This document shows positions 6,403 to 13,569 of a stretch of DNA of 16,578 nt, in pieces. Source of the stretch: an uncultured Candidatus Saccharibacteria bacterium (GTDB lineage: Bacteria > Patescibacteriota > Saccharimonadia > Saccharimonadales > Saccharimonadaceae); NCBI GenBank assembly GCA_916049555.1, contig CAJZIB010000010.1, forward strand, positions 1 to 16,578, written 5' to 3'. A program made the translations under genes and the position numbers. Positions within the stretch are counted from its first letter, which is position 1; every line of letters starts with the position of its first letter. Under the pieces are notes generated by a model. It worked only from the letters and a program-made list of their open reading frames with translations, was not told where the DNA came from and made no database searches.

Positions 6403-9285
6403 TTATTTACGCCAGAAGGCACCTGGATTAGCGGTACCGCCGTCGATGTGGGCATATCTGATATTGTTCTGGATGTATGATCCGGCGCCGCCGCGATAAT
6501 GGGCTTCTGGCAAGCTATAGAAGATATTGTCGCTGGCGACTACGTTCGTGGTGACAAAACTATCGGAGGCATAGATTTTTTGAAGCCAGTTTGAATCTTC
6601 AAACATCGAGGTCATATCAGTTGCGCTGATGGTGTTCCAGCCAGTGAGGTCGAGCTCGTAAAGCCAGGTGTAGCCGAAGGTATTGGAAAAATCAGTGACT
6701 TTACTAACATCAAAATCGCTAACATCTAGGTATGAGACATAAGCATAGTGGAAAAGTTTGGACATGTTTTTAACGTTACTGGTATTAAGACTAATTTTTA
6801 TATGTTGATCCTTCATAAAATCGGTGTCATTAAAGGAGAACATTCCTTCCATATTCTCTACACTGCTAGTGTCAAAATTATCTAGATCGATACTTGTAAC
6901 TTCCTTCAAGCCAGCAAAGGCATATCTAGTGTCTTTGAGGCTCGGCGCAATAATTTTTGGTGCCTTAATTTTCTTGATGTTACAGTTGCTGGTAAAGAGA
7001 TAAGCCATGGTCTTTACTGGGGTGGTTTGAGTGTTGGCTGGCCAGATAACGTCTGACATTCCTAGGCCATGTGGACAGGCTCCATAACTTACTTCTGTGG
7101 TGCCACCCATAAACATTTTTGACATATTCTCTACGCTACTAAAATCAAAATGTGAGATATCGGCAGTATAATAGGTTGCTTGTGCAAACATACCTTCCAT
7201 ATTTGTTACTTCGCCAGTATGGAAGTCGCTTGAGAAAATGATGTCGCCATCAATGGAGGATTCACTAAGCATATAGGAAAGATCAGTAACGTGGTTGGTT
7301 TTGAGAATTGGAACAATCTGGCTAACCTTTGCTCTTGTATCATAGAGCATGTGATTCATATCCCGGGCTGAAATCGTATTAAGTTGTGCGATATTGCCGA
7401 TTTCTTCAAGATTTATAGTATAAGCGAACAGCCAGCTAAAATCCTCGACCTGGCTAGTATTAAAGACGCGTGGGAGAGTAAGGCTAGTGAGCCGACCATT
7501 ATCCCTAAACATATATTTGATTGAGGTAAGCTCGCCGGTTGTGATATTGCCTAGGTTGAGAGAGGTAACATTCTGGGCGCCATTGAACATTTCAGACATG
7601 TTTGTGATATGACTACCCCCAATATTGTTATTGGTATTAATAATTATTTCTGAGGCATAGGTGTTTTTAAACATATTGGAAAGGTCTTCGGCGGCAGTGA
7701 GCTGTAGCGCCGAGAGGTCGATTTTGGAGGCGCCGGATGTATTATTGAACATGTTTGAGAAGTCTTTGATTTTTTCAAATTTGCTATTCTTTAGGTCAAA
7801 AACTGAAGCAGTACAATTATTAAACATGGAAGTAATATCGGTAACTTCACGGAAGTTGGTATGGGCAAGATCTAGAGACGAGACTTGATTTGCACCATCA
7901 AACATATGGGCAGCATTGGTGACTTTATCAAACTTTGCCTTATTTAGATAGATATACGAGGCCTTAGAGTTTTTAAACATATTTGTGGTGAGCGTGGCGT
8001 TCTTAAAATCTGAACCAGCAAGATCGATGTTCGAAATTCCGGTGTTTTCAAAGACTGAGGTGAGGTCGGTGGCATCGGAAATTTCCCAGTATGAAACATT
8101 TGCGTCAGTGAGATATGGGGTATTTTTGAAGGCGCGTGCAATATGTTTTGCATGCTTTGCGAAGGACATATCCCCCACACTTGTGACATCGGAGTCTTCA
8201 AAAATTGATTCAATGTTTTCAACATCATTATCTCTTAGATTATAGAGAAAGTTTGTGACGTCAATCCTTCCTCTATGATATGCTTCAGTATTATGGAGGA
8301 AATGGGCAAGGTTTTTAACCTTATCGAACTTAATCATTGAATCGGTTATGCCATCCTGTGGTACGAATTTTAGAGTGTAACTTGTGCCGCCCAGGCCGGC
8401 GAACATATAGGAGAGGTCTTCATTAAAGTTAATTTCAGTAGCACGAGTCCAGATGCAAACCTTGTTCCACTCTTCCTCACCTTGACTGTAACTCCCGAGA
8501 TAGATTGGGGTGTCGGAGTCGGGTGTGGAGATTTTGACGGTGCGAGCTTCAGTGATTTCGTTACTACATTTCTTGCGACCAATGTCGATGGCGAGTTCTG
8601 GCCAGTGCTCATTGACAGCTGGAGTGGTTTTGGTAAGATCGGCAAAATAGCTAGGATCGGTGACGGTAAGGGATTTCTTGAGGGCAGCATTGAATTCTCT
8701 GCCGGAAACGATGGTTGACCTTGCCTGATCAAGTACCATCATCGTGAAAACTAGCTTGCGTTGATATTGGCCTGCTGGGATTTTATCATTCAGACGGAAA
8801 CCGAGATTAAAATTAAAATCTTCCTCAATTTCCTCTTCAACGGCACGAATATTAACAGGACTATTAAGACCTGGAATGGCATGGTAGAGCTTGTTGTCGA
8901 TTTTTTCGGTATTATAGCCATAAGAATTTTCCATGTCAGTTTCGATGGAGTTATTATATCCACTAACTGACTCGATACGATATGGATTGGAAGCGTCGAG
9001 GCTGACAAGTCCGGTTTCTTCTTTATCGCTAGAGAGATAGAGGTTATAGCCAGTCGGGCTATCGGTTTTAACGCTGATATTTAGGCTCTTAAAAAAATTA
9101 GTGCCTGTAGGCACTGGATGGTTGTAGACAATATTGGCGTTGCCACTAATGGCGATGGACGCAGTGGCGGCATAGGTATTATGGGTATGGGCGCCAAGAA
9201 AAATAACGGCATAGCTAAGGACCGGGGCTAGTAGAAGAGCTAGTCGAATTGAAAAATTTTTAAGTTTTGTATTTAATTTTGTCAT
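6403..9285 (-). CDS. BspA-like leucine-rich-repeat secreted surface protein, 960 aa
   Basis: Paralogue of the 963-aa protein just downstream, with the same architecture throughout. Residues 1-39 form a signal peptide (core RLALLLAPVLSYAVIFLGA, likely cleavage after NTYA). The shared beta-rich domain follows with TGYNLYLSS (78-86), NSYGY (120-124) and PAGQYQRKLVF. Then come GREFNAALKK and about 24 DUF285-type repeats (for example LSNMF, MSEMF, MEGMF, MSKMF) in one-to-one register with the neighbour. Cysteines in the KKCSN, VCIW, GACPHG and SNCNIKK contexts are conserved between the two and could form disulfides outside the cell. The end is IDGGTANPGAFWRK. ATG at 9285 is fixed by an in-frame TAA just upstream. 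There is no Shine-Dalgarno sequence. No terminator is seen before the next bspA-like gene, so read-through is possible. Confidence 0.88.
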   Translation of the reverse strand: MTKLNTKLKNFSIRLALLLAPVLSYAVIFLGAHTHNTYAATASIAISGNANIVYNHPVPTGTNFFKSLNISVKTDSPTGYNLYLSSDKEETGLVSLDASNPYRIESVSGYNNSIETDMENSYGYNTEKIDNKLYHAIPGLNSPVNIRAVEEEIEEDFNFNLGFRLNDKIPAGQYQRKLVFTMMVLDQARSTIVSGREFNAALKKSLTVTDPSYFADLTKTTPAVNEHWPELAIDIGRKKCSNEITEARTVKISTPDSDTPIYLGSYSQGEEEWNKVCIWTRATEINFNEDLSYMFAGLGGTSYTLKFVPQDGITDSMIKFDKVKNLAHFLHNTEAYHRGRIDVTNFLYNLRDNDVENIESIFEDSDVTSVGDMSFAKHAKHIARAFKNTPYLTDANVSYWEISDATDLTSVFENTGISNIDLAGSDFKNATLTTNMFKNSKASYIYLNKAKFDKVTNAAHMFDGANQVSSLDLAHTNFREVTDITSMFNNCTASVFDLKNSKFEKIKDFSNMFNNTSGASKIDLSALQLTAAEDLSNMFKNTYASEIIINTNNNIGGSHITNMSEMFNGAQNVTSLNLGNITTGELTSIKYMFRDNGRLTSLTLPRVFNTSQVEDFSWLFAYTINLEEIGNIAQLNTISARDMNHMLYDTRAKVSQIVPILKTNHVTDLSYMLSESSIDGDIIFSSDFHTGEVTNMEGMFAQATYYTADISHFDFSSVENMSKMFMGGTTEVSYGACPHGLGMSDVIWPANTQTTPVKTMAYLFTSNCNIKKIKAPKIIAPSLKDTRYAFAGLKEVTSIDLDNFDTSSVENMEGMFSFNDTDFMKDQHIKISLNTSNVKNMSKLFHYAYVSYLDVSDFDVSKVTDFSNTFGYTWLYELDLTGWNTISATDMTSMFEDSNWLQKIYASDSFVTTNVVASDNIFYSLPEAHYRGGAGSYIQNNIRYAHIDGGTANPGAFWRK

Positions 9286-9342
9286 TTTAAATAATTAAAA
9301 ATTTAGCAATTACGGGATATTAAAATATAACTCGTTAAATCC

Positions 9343-9353
9343 ATAGTAGCATA
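9343..9353 (-). promoter_or_regulatory. Extended -10 promoter of the 960-aa bspA-like gene
   Basis: The minus strand reads TATGCTACTAT, an extended -10 with hexamer TACTAT (5 of 6 to consensus). The predicted start is near 9336, giving a leader of about 50 AT-rich bases without a ribosome binding site. It sits between this gene and the rplA terminator upstream. Confidence 0.5.
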
Positions 9354-9386
9354 TAAAAAATAAAATGCTAGTGATTTTTTAAAAAT

Positions 9387-9419
9387 AAAAAATATACCGG
9401 TTTTGGCGGTATATTTTTT
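9387..9419 (-). terminator. Intrinsic terminator of the rplK-rplA operon
   Basis: AAAAAATATACCG (9387-9399) pairs with CGGTATATTTTTT (9407-9419) around a 7-base loop. On the minus strand the stem ends in a U-run and begins 10 bases past the rplA stop. The A-tract on the other side would make it work on the plus strand too. Confidence 0.9.
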
Positions 9420-9429
9420 ATAGGTCTAA

Positions 9430-10329
9430 TTAGTTGTAGATATTTTCAACAGCGATGGATGGACCCATGGTTGTAGAAATGAAGATACTCTTAATGTATT
9501 GACCTTTGAGAGAAGCTGGCTTCATTGATTTTAGGGATTCAAGGAAGGCGGTAGCATTCTCAAGAAGCTGTGCTTCGGCGAAGTTGGTCTTACCAACACC
9601 AATGTGGACGATAGCTTGTTTGTCGACACGGTATTCAACTTTACCAGCTTTGGATTCTTTGACGGCTTTCTCGATGTCGTTAGTCACGGTGCCAGCTTTT
9701 GGATTTGGCATGAGACCTTTAGGACCTAAGAGACGGGCAAATTTACCAAGTTTTGGCATGTAGGCTGGAGTGGAAATGAGAATATCGAAGTTGATGGTTC
9801 CCTTTTCGAGTTGTTTGATGAACTCTGCGTCTTCAGCGATGTCAGCACCAGCGGCTTTTGCTTTTTTGCACTCATCTTCAGGAGCGAAAACTGCAACACG
9901 TACTTCTTTACCGTTACCGTGAGGGAGAACGAGGGTGGTACGAATGTTTTGATCAGCTTGTCTTGGGTCGACGCCGAGACGGGCGTGGATTTCAAGGGTA
10001 GCTGCAAATTTGGCTGGGTTGGTTTTTACAGCAAGCGCGATTGCTTCAGCGAGGCTGTATAGCTTAGTGCGATCGATGTCTTTGTAAGCAGCTTGGTATT
10101 TCTTACCACGGCGCTCTAAGACTGGACGAGTAACTGGCTTTTCACCTTTTGGTTTAACTTCAAGCTCTGCGAGTTTGTTTTCGGCAGCACGAGCTTTGCG
10201 TTCTTCCTCAGCCTTAACTTCCTCAACGTGCTTTTTGGACTTCTTACCAGCTTTGGCAAATTTTTCAGAAACTTCTACAGTTTCGATAGCGACAACTTCT
10301 TCGTTGTTCTGACCTTTATCTTCAGTCAT
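9430..10329 (-). CDS. rplA: 50S ribosomal protein L1 with long charged N-terminal extension
   Basis: L1 (uL1) forms the mobile L1 stalk that helps release E-site tRNA, and commonly represses its own operon. The product is 299 residues. The conserved core starts at RRGKKYQAAYKDIDRTKLYS (about 73-92) and includes the L1 signature GPKGLMPNPKAGTVT (202-216). The roughly 72 residues before the core are rich in Lys, Glu and Ala and absent from typical L1 of about 230 residues. The start chosen is ATG at 10329, preceded by AGAAAGGAAA. An in-frame TTG at 10383 would add 18 residues read through an intercistronic hairpin and has no ribosome site. It is second gene after rplK, followed by a terminator. 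Confidence 0.95.
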   Translation of the reverse strand: MTEDKGQNNEEVVAIETVEVSEKFAKAGKKSKKHVEEVKAEEERKARAAENKLAELEVKPKGEKPVTRPVLERRGKKYQAAYKDIDRTKLYSLAEAIALAVKTNPAKFAATLEIHARLGVDPRQADQNIRTTLVLPHGNGKEVRVAVFAPEDECKKAKAAGADIAEDAEFIKQLEKGTINFDILISTPAYMPKLGKFARLLGPKGLMPNPKAGTVTNDIEKAVKESKAGKVEYRVDKQAIVHIGVGKTNFAEAQLLENATAFLESLKSMKPASLKGQYIKSIFISTTMGPSIAVENIYN

Positions 10330-10355
10330 GATGATTTCCTTTCTGTGGTGGTAAC

Positions 10356-10377
10356 GGGTTAGACTTTCGTCTAACCC
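10356..10377 (-). promoter_or_regulatory. Intercistronic hairpin between rplK and rplA
   Basis: On the minus strand GGGTTAGAC, loop GAAA, GTCTAACCC forms a perfect 9-pair stem with a GNRA tetraloop. It lies in the 79-base gap between the rplK stop and the rplA start, 26 bases before the rplA ATG. No U-tract follows, so it is not a terminator. It is a candidate site for control of L1 synthesis or RNA processing (inference). Confidence 0.65.
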
Positions 10378-10408
10378 TCCCAACTAGTTAATATTTTGAA
10401 TAAATAAA

Positions 10409-10834
10409 TTATTCAGCGATTTCGATACCCATTGAACGGGCGGTACCTGCAACAACTTTAACTGCACCTTCAAGATCGATAGCGTTAAGCTGTTTCATCT
10501 TGATGTTTGCGATTTTTTCGAGTTGTTCGCGGGTGATTTTACCGACTTTCTCGGTGTTTGGGCGACCAGAGCCTTTCTGGATTTTGAGTTCTTCACGAAT
10601 CAAATCGTCGACAGGCTGTCCGAGGCAGGTCCAAGCGAAAGTGCGATCTTCGAAAACCTGTAAGTGGACAATAACGCTTTTACCGTTAAAATCTTTGGTT
10701 TTCTCGTTGAATGGATTAATGAAATCCATCATATTGAGACCCCACTGACCAAGAGTTGAACCAACTGGAGGTCCTGCGGTGGCCTTGCCACCAGGGATGC
10801 GTAACTTCAAGTTACCAATTACTTTTTTTGCCAT
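10409..10834 (-). CDS. rplK: 50S ribosomal protein L11
   Basis: L11 (uL11) lies at the base of the L12 stalk in the GTPase-associated centre, contacting 23S rRNA and elongation factors. The 141-residue product has normal length and recognisable blocks: LKLRIPGGKATAGPPVG (9-25), the C-terminal rRNA-binding domain with GSGRPNTEKVGKIT, and the terminal AGTARSMGIEI. Two conserved sites differ from typical L11. The TPPA linker between domains is replaced by GQPVDD, and the usual GPALGQHG is GSTLGQWG. The ATG at 10834 follows TAGGAGT. It is first gene of the rplK-rplA operon; its promoter begins just after arcC ends. Confidence 0.97.
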   Translation of the reverse strand: MAKKVIGNLKLRIPGGKATAGPPVGSTLGQWGLNMMDFINPFNEKTKDFNGKSVIVHLQVFEDRTFAWTCLGQPVDDLIREELKIQKGSGRPNTEKVGKITREQLEKIANIKMKQLNAIDLEGAVKVVAGTARSMGIEIAE

Positions 10835-10872
10835 AATATTTTTTACTCCTAATTAGAGCGCGTAACGGGGTT

Positions 10873-10901
10873 ATTATACTAGATTTATAGAGAAAAGTAA
10901 A
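10873..10901 (-). promoter_or_regulatory. Promoter of the rplK-rplA operon
   Basis: On the minus strand a perfect -10 TATAAT (10873-10878) and a -35 TTTACT (10896-10901, 4 of 6) are separated by exactly 17 bases. Transcription would begin near 10866, about 31 bases before the rplK ATG. The -35 lies 10 bases beyond the arcC stop. Confidence 0.8.
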
Positions 10902-10911
10902 GACAAGTGAT

Positions 10912-11856
10912 CTATCCGGCAATAATTCTGGTGCCAGCCTTACCTTCAACTGCCTGGGAGGCTTTATCTGGTGAAGTAATAATACAAACGCGTTTGTTGG
11001 CGCCAGCTACGAAATTAATTCCAGCTTCAACCTTAGGGAGCATACTACCGGCGGCGAATTGACCTTGGGCGATTAGCTTAAAGGCATCTCCAACGGTGAT
11101 TTGATCAATTGACTGCTCGTTTGGTTGTTTGTAGTTAATCTTGACGGAGTCAACGGCAGTGAGAATTAACAGCATGTCGGCATCAATGGTTTCAGCGAGC
11201 TTTTCGGCGGCAAAATCTTTGTCAATGACGGCTTCAAGGCCAGTGAGACGGCCGTGCTCGTCATAATAAACTGGAATACCGCCACCACCACTGGCGACCA
11301 CAATGGCGCCGTTACCGATGGCGATTTTGATTAAGTCGGATTCGATAATGGAAAGTGGCATTGGGGATGGTACGACTTTGCGCCAGCCACGACCAGCATC
11401 TTCTTTTACGGTAACACCGCGGGCTTTGGCGATTCTTTTAGCCTCTTCTTCAGTATAGAATGGGCCAATTGGTTTGCTTGGATTCTTGAAGGCTGGGTCG
11501 TCTTTAGAGACAAGTACCTGGGTAATGATTGAGGCGATCGGTTTTTTGATGCCAGTTTGTTCAAGTTGGTTTCTCAAAGCATTTTGAAGCCAGTAGCCGA
11601 TTTGTCCTTGACTCATGGCACCAGCTACATCCACAGGCATAGTTGGGGTCTTTTCGGTATTGATGGCTTCTTCGTGAAGAATAATGTTACCAATTTGTGG
11701 ACCATTGCCGTGTACGATGGCAAGAGTGTGGCCGGCAGCAATTAATTTAACCAGCTCCGCCGCCGTCTCATTAGCGACGGCGAGCTGATCAGCGGCTGTT
11801 GCCTTACCATCTCTTGATAAGGCATTACCACCTAACGCAACTACGATTTTTGCCAT
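10912..11856 (-). CDS. arcC: Carbamate kinase
   Basis: Last enzyme of the arginine deiminase pathway: carbamoyl phosphate plus ADP gives ATP, CO2 and ammonia in the cytoplasm. The 314-residue product matches the usual 310 or so. Visible motifs are the nucleotide-binding start VVALGGNAL (5-13), HGNGPQ (49-54), QGQIGYW (83-89), ASGGGGIPV (188-196), DKDFAAEKLA (212-221) and GSMLPKVEA (270-278). The start is ATG at 11856, one base after the transporter gene's stop (TAATATG), with GGGAG nine bases before. A longer reading from 11889 would overlap the transporter gene and add residues unlike the family. It is translationally coupled to the transporter gene. No terminator follows its TAG, so transcripts may run on into rplK. 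Confidence 0.97.
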   Translation of the reverse strand: MAKIVVALGGNALSRDGKATAADQLAVANETAAELVKLIAAGHTLAIVHGNGPQIGNIILHEEAINTEKTPTMPVDVAGAMSQGQIGYWLQNALRNQLEQTGIKKPIASIITQVLVSKDDPAFKNPSKPIGPFYTEEEAKRIAKARGVTVKEDAGRGWRKVVPSPMPLSIIESDLIKIAIGNGAIVVASGGGGIPVYYDEHGRLTGLEAVIDKDFAAEKLAETIDADMLLILTAVDSVKINYKQPNEQSIDQITVGDAFKLIAQGQFAAGSMLPKVEAGINFVAGANKRVCIITSPDKASQAVEGKAGTRIIAG

Positions 11857-11857
11857 A

Positions 11858-13459
11858 TTAGATGACTCCCATGACGAAGACGGCGACAAGGCTGATGACT
11901 ACAAAGATAAACATGACTGGTAGAACGCGCTTGACCCAAGTCTTATAGGAGACACCAGCAAGAGTGAGACCGGCCATCAAAGAAGCGATGGTTGGGGCAA
12001 TCATATTGAGAAGACCATTAGCAGTGGCAAAGGCGACCACCATGGTTTCCTTGGTGGATCCGACGAGGTCGGCAACAGGAGCGATGATTGGCATTGAGGC
12101 TGCAGCAAGTCCAGAGGAGCTTGGGATAATGAAGGAAAGTGGTAAGTAGAAGAGATAAGCAAGGATACCAACTACACCACCGTTGGAGTTTTTAAGTCCA
12201 GTTTCACCCCAGTGAATGATGGTGTCTTCAATGCCACCATTGCGCATGACGATAGAGACGGCTGCAGCGACGGCGATAATTACGGCAACGCTGAGAAGCT
12301 GTTCTGCGCCATCGATGAAGATGTCGGTGATGGATGAATTTTTACCATGAAAATCTTTGCGGTAGATGAAGGCAATGATGAGGGCCGAAATTAGGAAGAG
12401 AGCGGAAATCTCATTGAAATACCAGGAACCGAGAGCGACATTGTGTTCGGCTCCGATGATGGCACTAAAGAGTGGAATGCTAGCTAGCCAAGCATGAAAG
12501 TCTTCAAAGATTGTGATATGAAAATTGGTCCATGGGATGAGGGAGATGATCATGATAATGAAGGTAAGAGCAAAGATTCCCATGATGGCTTTGCGTTTTT
12601 TGGTGTATTCAGGAACTGCTTCGAGGTCGAGAGCCTTGAAGGTTGAGGCAAGAGAAGAATCTTCTTTGTATTTGCCGGCTTTGACTTTTGCAGCATAGCG
12701 CATAGTGAAGATGATAGCGATAATAAGCATCGCGATAAGCACAAGCGCTTGAATCCAAAGGATGCTACCAAGCTGAACGTTGGCAGTGCGGGCGGCAATA
12801 CCGGTTGAGAATGGGTTGACGGTTGAAGCTAAGACACCCACACCACCACCGAGGACGATAATGAGGACAGCGGTCATGGCATTGTACCCTGCAGCAATCA
12901 TTACTGGTACGATTAATGCATAAAAAGCAACGGCTTCTTCCTGCATACCATAGGTGGTACCACCGATAGCAAAGAGGGTCATCAGGATTGGGATAAGCCA
13001 TTTTTCCTTACCATTCATCTTCTTCAGTAACCCACCAAGAGCGGCATCGAGTGCGCCGGTCTTCATGACGACGCCAAGGAAGCCACCAAGGATGAGAACG
13101 AAGACGATGACGTCAAGACGGTCGGACATACCCTTAATTGGGGCCATGAAAATATCCCAAAGACCTTGACGGTGGTCGATGGTGCTAGTTTCACCGGTCT
13201 CGTCGTTCAGGACGGTTTCGATTTTTGGTATTTCTTGATATGTGCCAGCCTCACGGATGGTTTCGGATGGATTATTTGGATCGGAAACTAAATTGTATTT
13301 TCCAGATGGAATAACCCAAGTTAAACAGGCCATCATTGCAATGATGCCGAACAAAACTGCAAAGGCGGAAAGCATTTTTATATGCTTGCGATTGCGTTTT
13401 GCATTTTTTGGTTTGTCTGCCGGAGCCTTTGTGTCTTCGGCGGTTGGTTTGTCGACCAT
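11858..13459 (-). CDS. arcD: YfcC/ArcD-type membrane transporter, probable arginine/ornithine antiporter
   Basis: Polytopic membrane protein of 533 residues from the YfcC (DcuC-like) family, members of which serve as ArcD in the arginine deiminase operons of streptococci and other bacteria. A basic cytoplasmic tail (1-28) precedes about a dozen hydrophobic segments, including about 31-51, 115-133, 153-168, 178-210, 232-253, 291-309, 351-366, 387-404, 428-446 and 511-532. Two re-entrant-like motifs are visible: ASTVNPFSTGIA (211-222) and IIPSSSGLAAASMPII (444-459). Arginine/ornithine exchange is inferred from its position with arcA, argF and arcC; sequence alone does not exclude peptides or other amino acids. 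The ATG at 13459 follows GAAGGGAA. It has its own promoter directly after the argF terminator and is cotranscribed with arcC. Confidence 0.85.
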   Translation of the reverse strand: MVDKPTAEDTKAPADKPKNAKRNRKHIKMLSAFAVLFGIIAMMACLTWVIPSGKYNLVSDPNNPSETIREAGTYQEIPKIETVLNDETGETSTIDHRQGLWDIFMAPIKGMSDRLDVIVFVLILGGFLGVVMKTGALDAALGGLLKKMNGKEKWLIPILMTLFAIGGTTYGMQEEAVAFYALIVPVMIAAGYNAMTAVLIIVLGGGVGVLASTVNPFSTGIAARTANVQLGSILWIQALVLIAMLIIAIIFTMRYAAKVKAGKYKEDSSLASTFKALDLEAVPEYTKKRKAIMGIFALTFIIMIISLIPWTNFHITIFEDFHAWLASIPLFSAIIGAEHNVALGSWYFNEISALFLISALIIAFIYRKDFHGKNSSITDIFIDGAEQLLSVAVIIAVAAAVSIVMRNGGIEDTIIHWGETGLKNSNGGVVGILAYLFYLPLSFIIPSSSGLAAASMPIIAPVADLVGSTKETMVVAFATANGLLNMIAPTIASLMAGLTLAGVSYKTWVKRVLPVMFIFVVISLVAVFVMGVI

Positions 13460-13510
13460 ATTGTTCCCTTCTATAGAACTAATTAAATTATTAATAGTAC
13501 TTATGGTTTA

Positions 13511-13521
13511 AGTATAGCATA
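13511..13521 (-). promoter_or_regulatory. Extended -10 promoter of the arcD-arcC unit
   Basis: The minus strand reads TATGCTATACT, an extended -10 with hexamer TATACT (5 of 6). It begins just after the argF terminator stem; the -35 region would fall in the terminator loop and is weak. The predicted start near 13504 leaves a leader of about 45 bases before the transporter ATG. Confidence 0.6.
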
Positions 13522-13522
13522 T

Positions 13523-13552
13523 AAAATAAATCCCAGTTACGGGATTTATTTT
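13523..13552 (-). terminator. Intrinsic terminator after argF
   Basis: AAAATAAATCCC (13523-13534) pairs perfectly over 12 bases with GGGATTTATTTT (13541-13552) around a 6-base loop. On the minus strand it lies 17 bases after the argF stop and ends in a U-rich arm. The arcD promoter starts immediately beyond it, so termination and re-initiation are physically joined. Confidence 0.85.
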
Positions 13553-13569
13553 ACTGAAGGCTCCCTAGA

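Noticed and set aside
9430..10383. Longer L1 reading starting at TTG 10383
   Set aside because: The extra 18 residues are read through a strong RNA hairpin and have no ribosome site; ATG at 10329 has AGAAAGGAAA before it.
10912..11889. Longer carbamate kinase reading starting at 11889
   Set aside because: It would overlap the transporter gene by 32 bases and add residues unlike the family; MAKIVVALGGNAL at 11856 is the family start with a good ribosome site.
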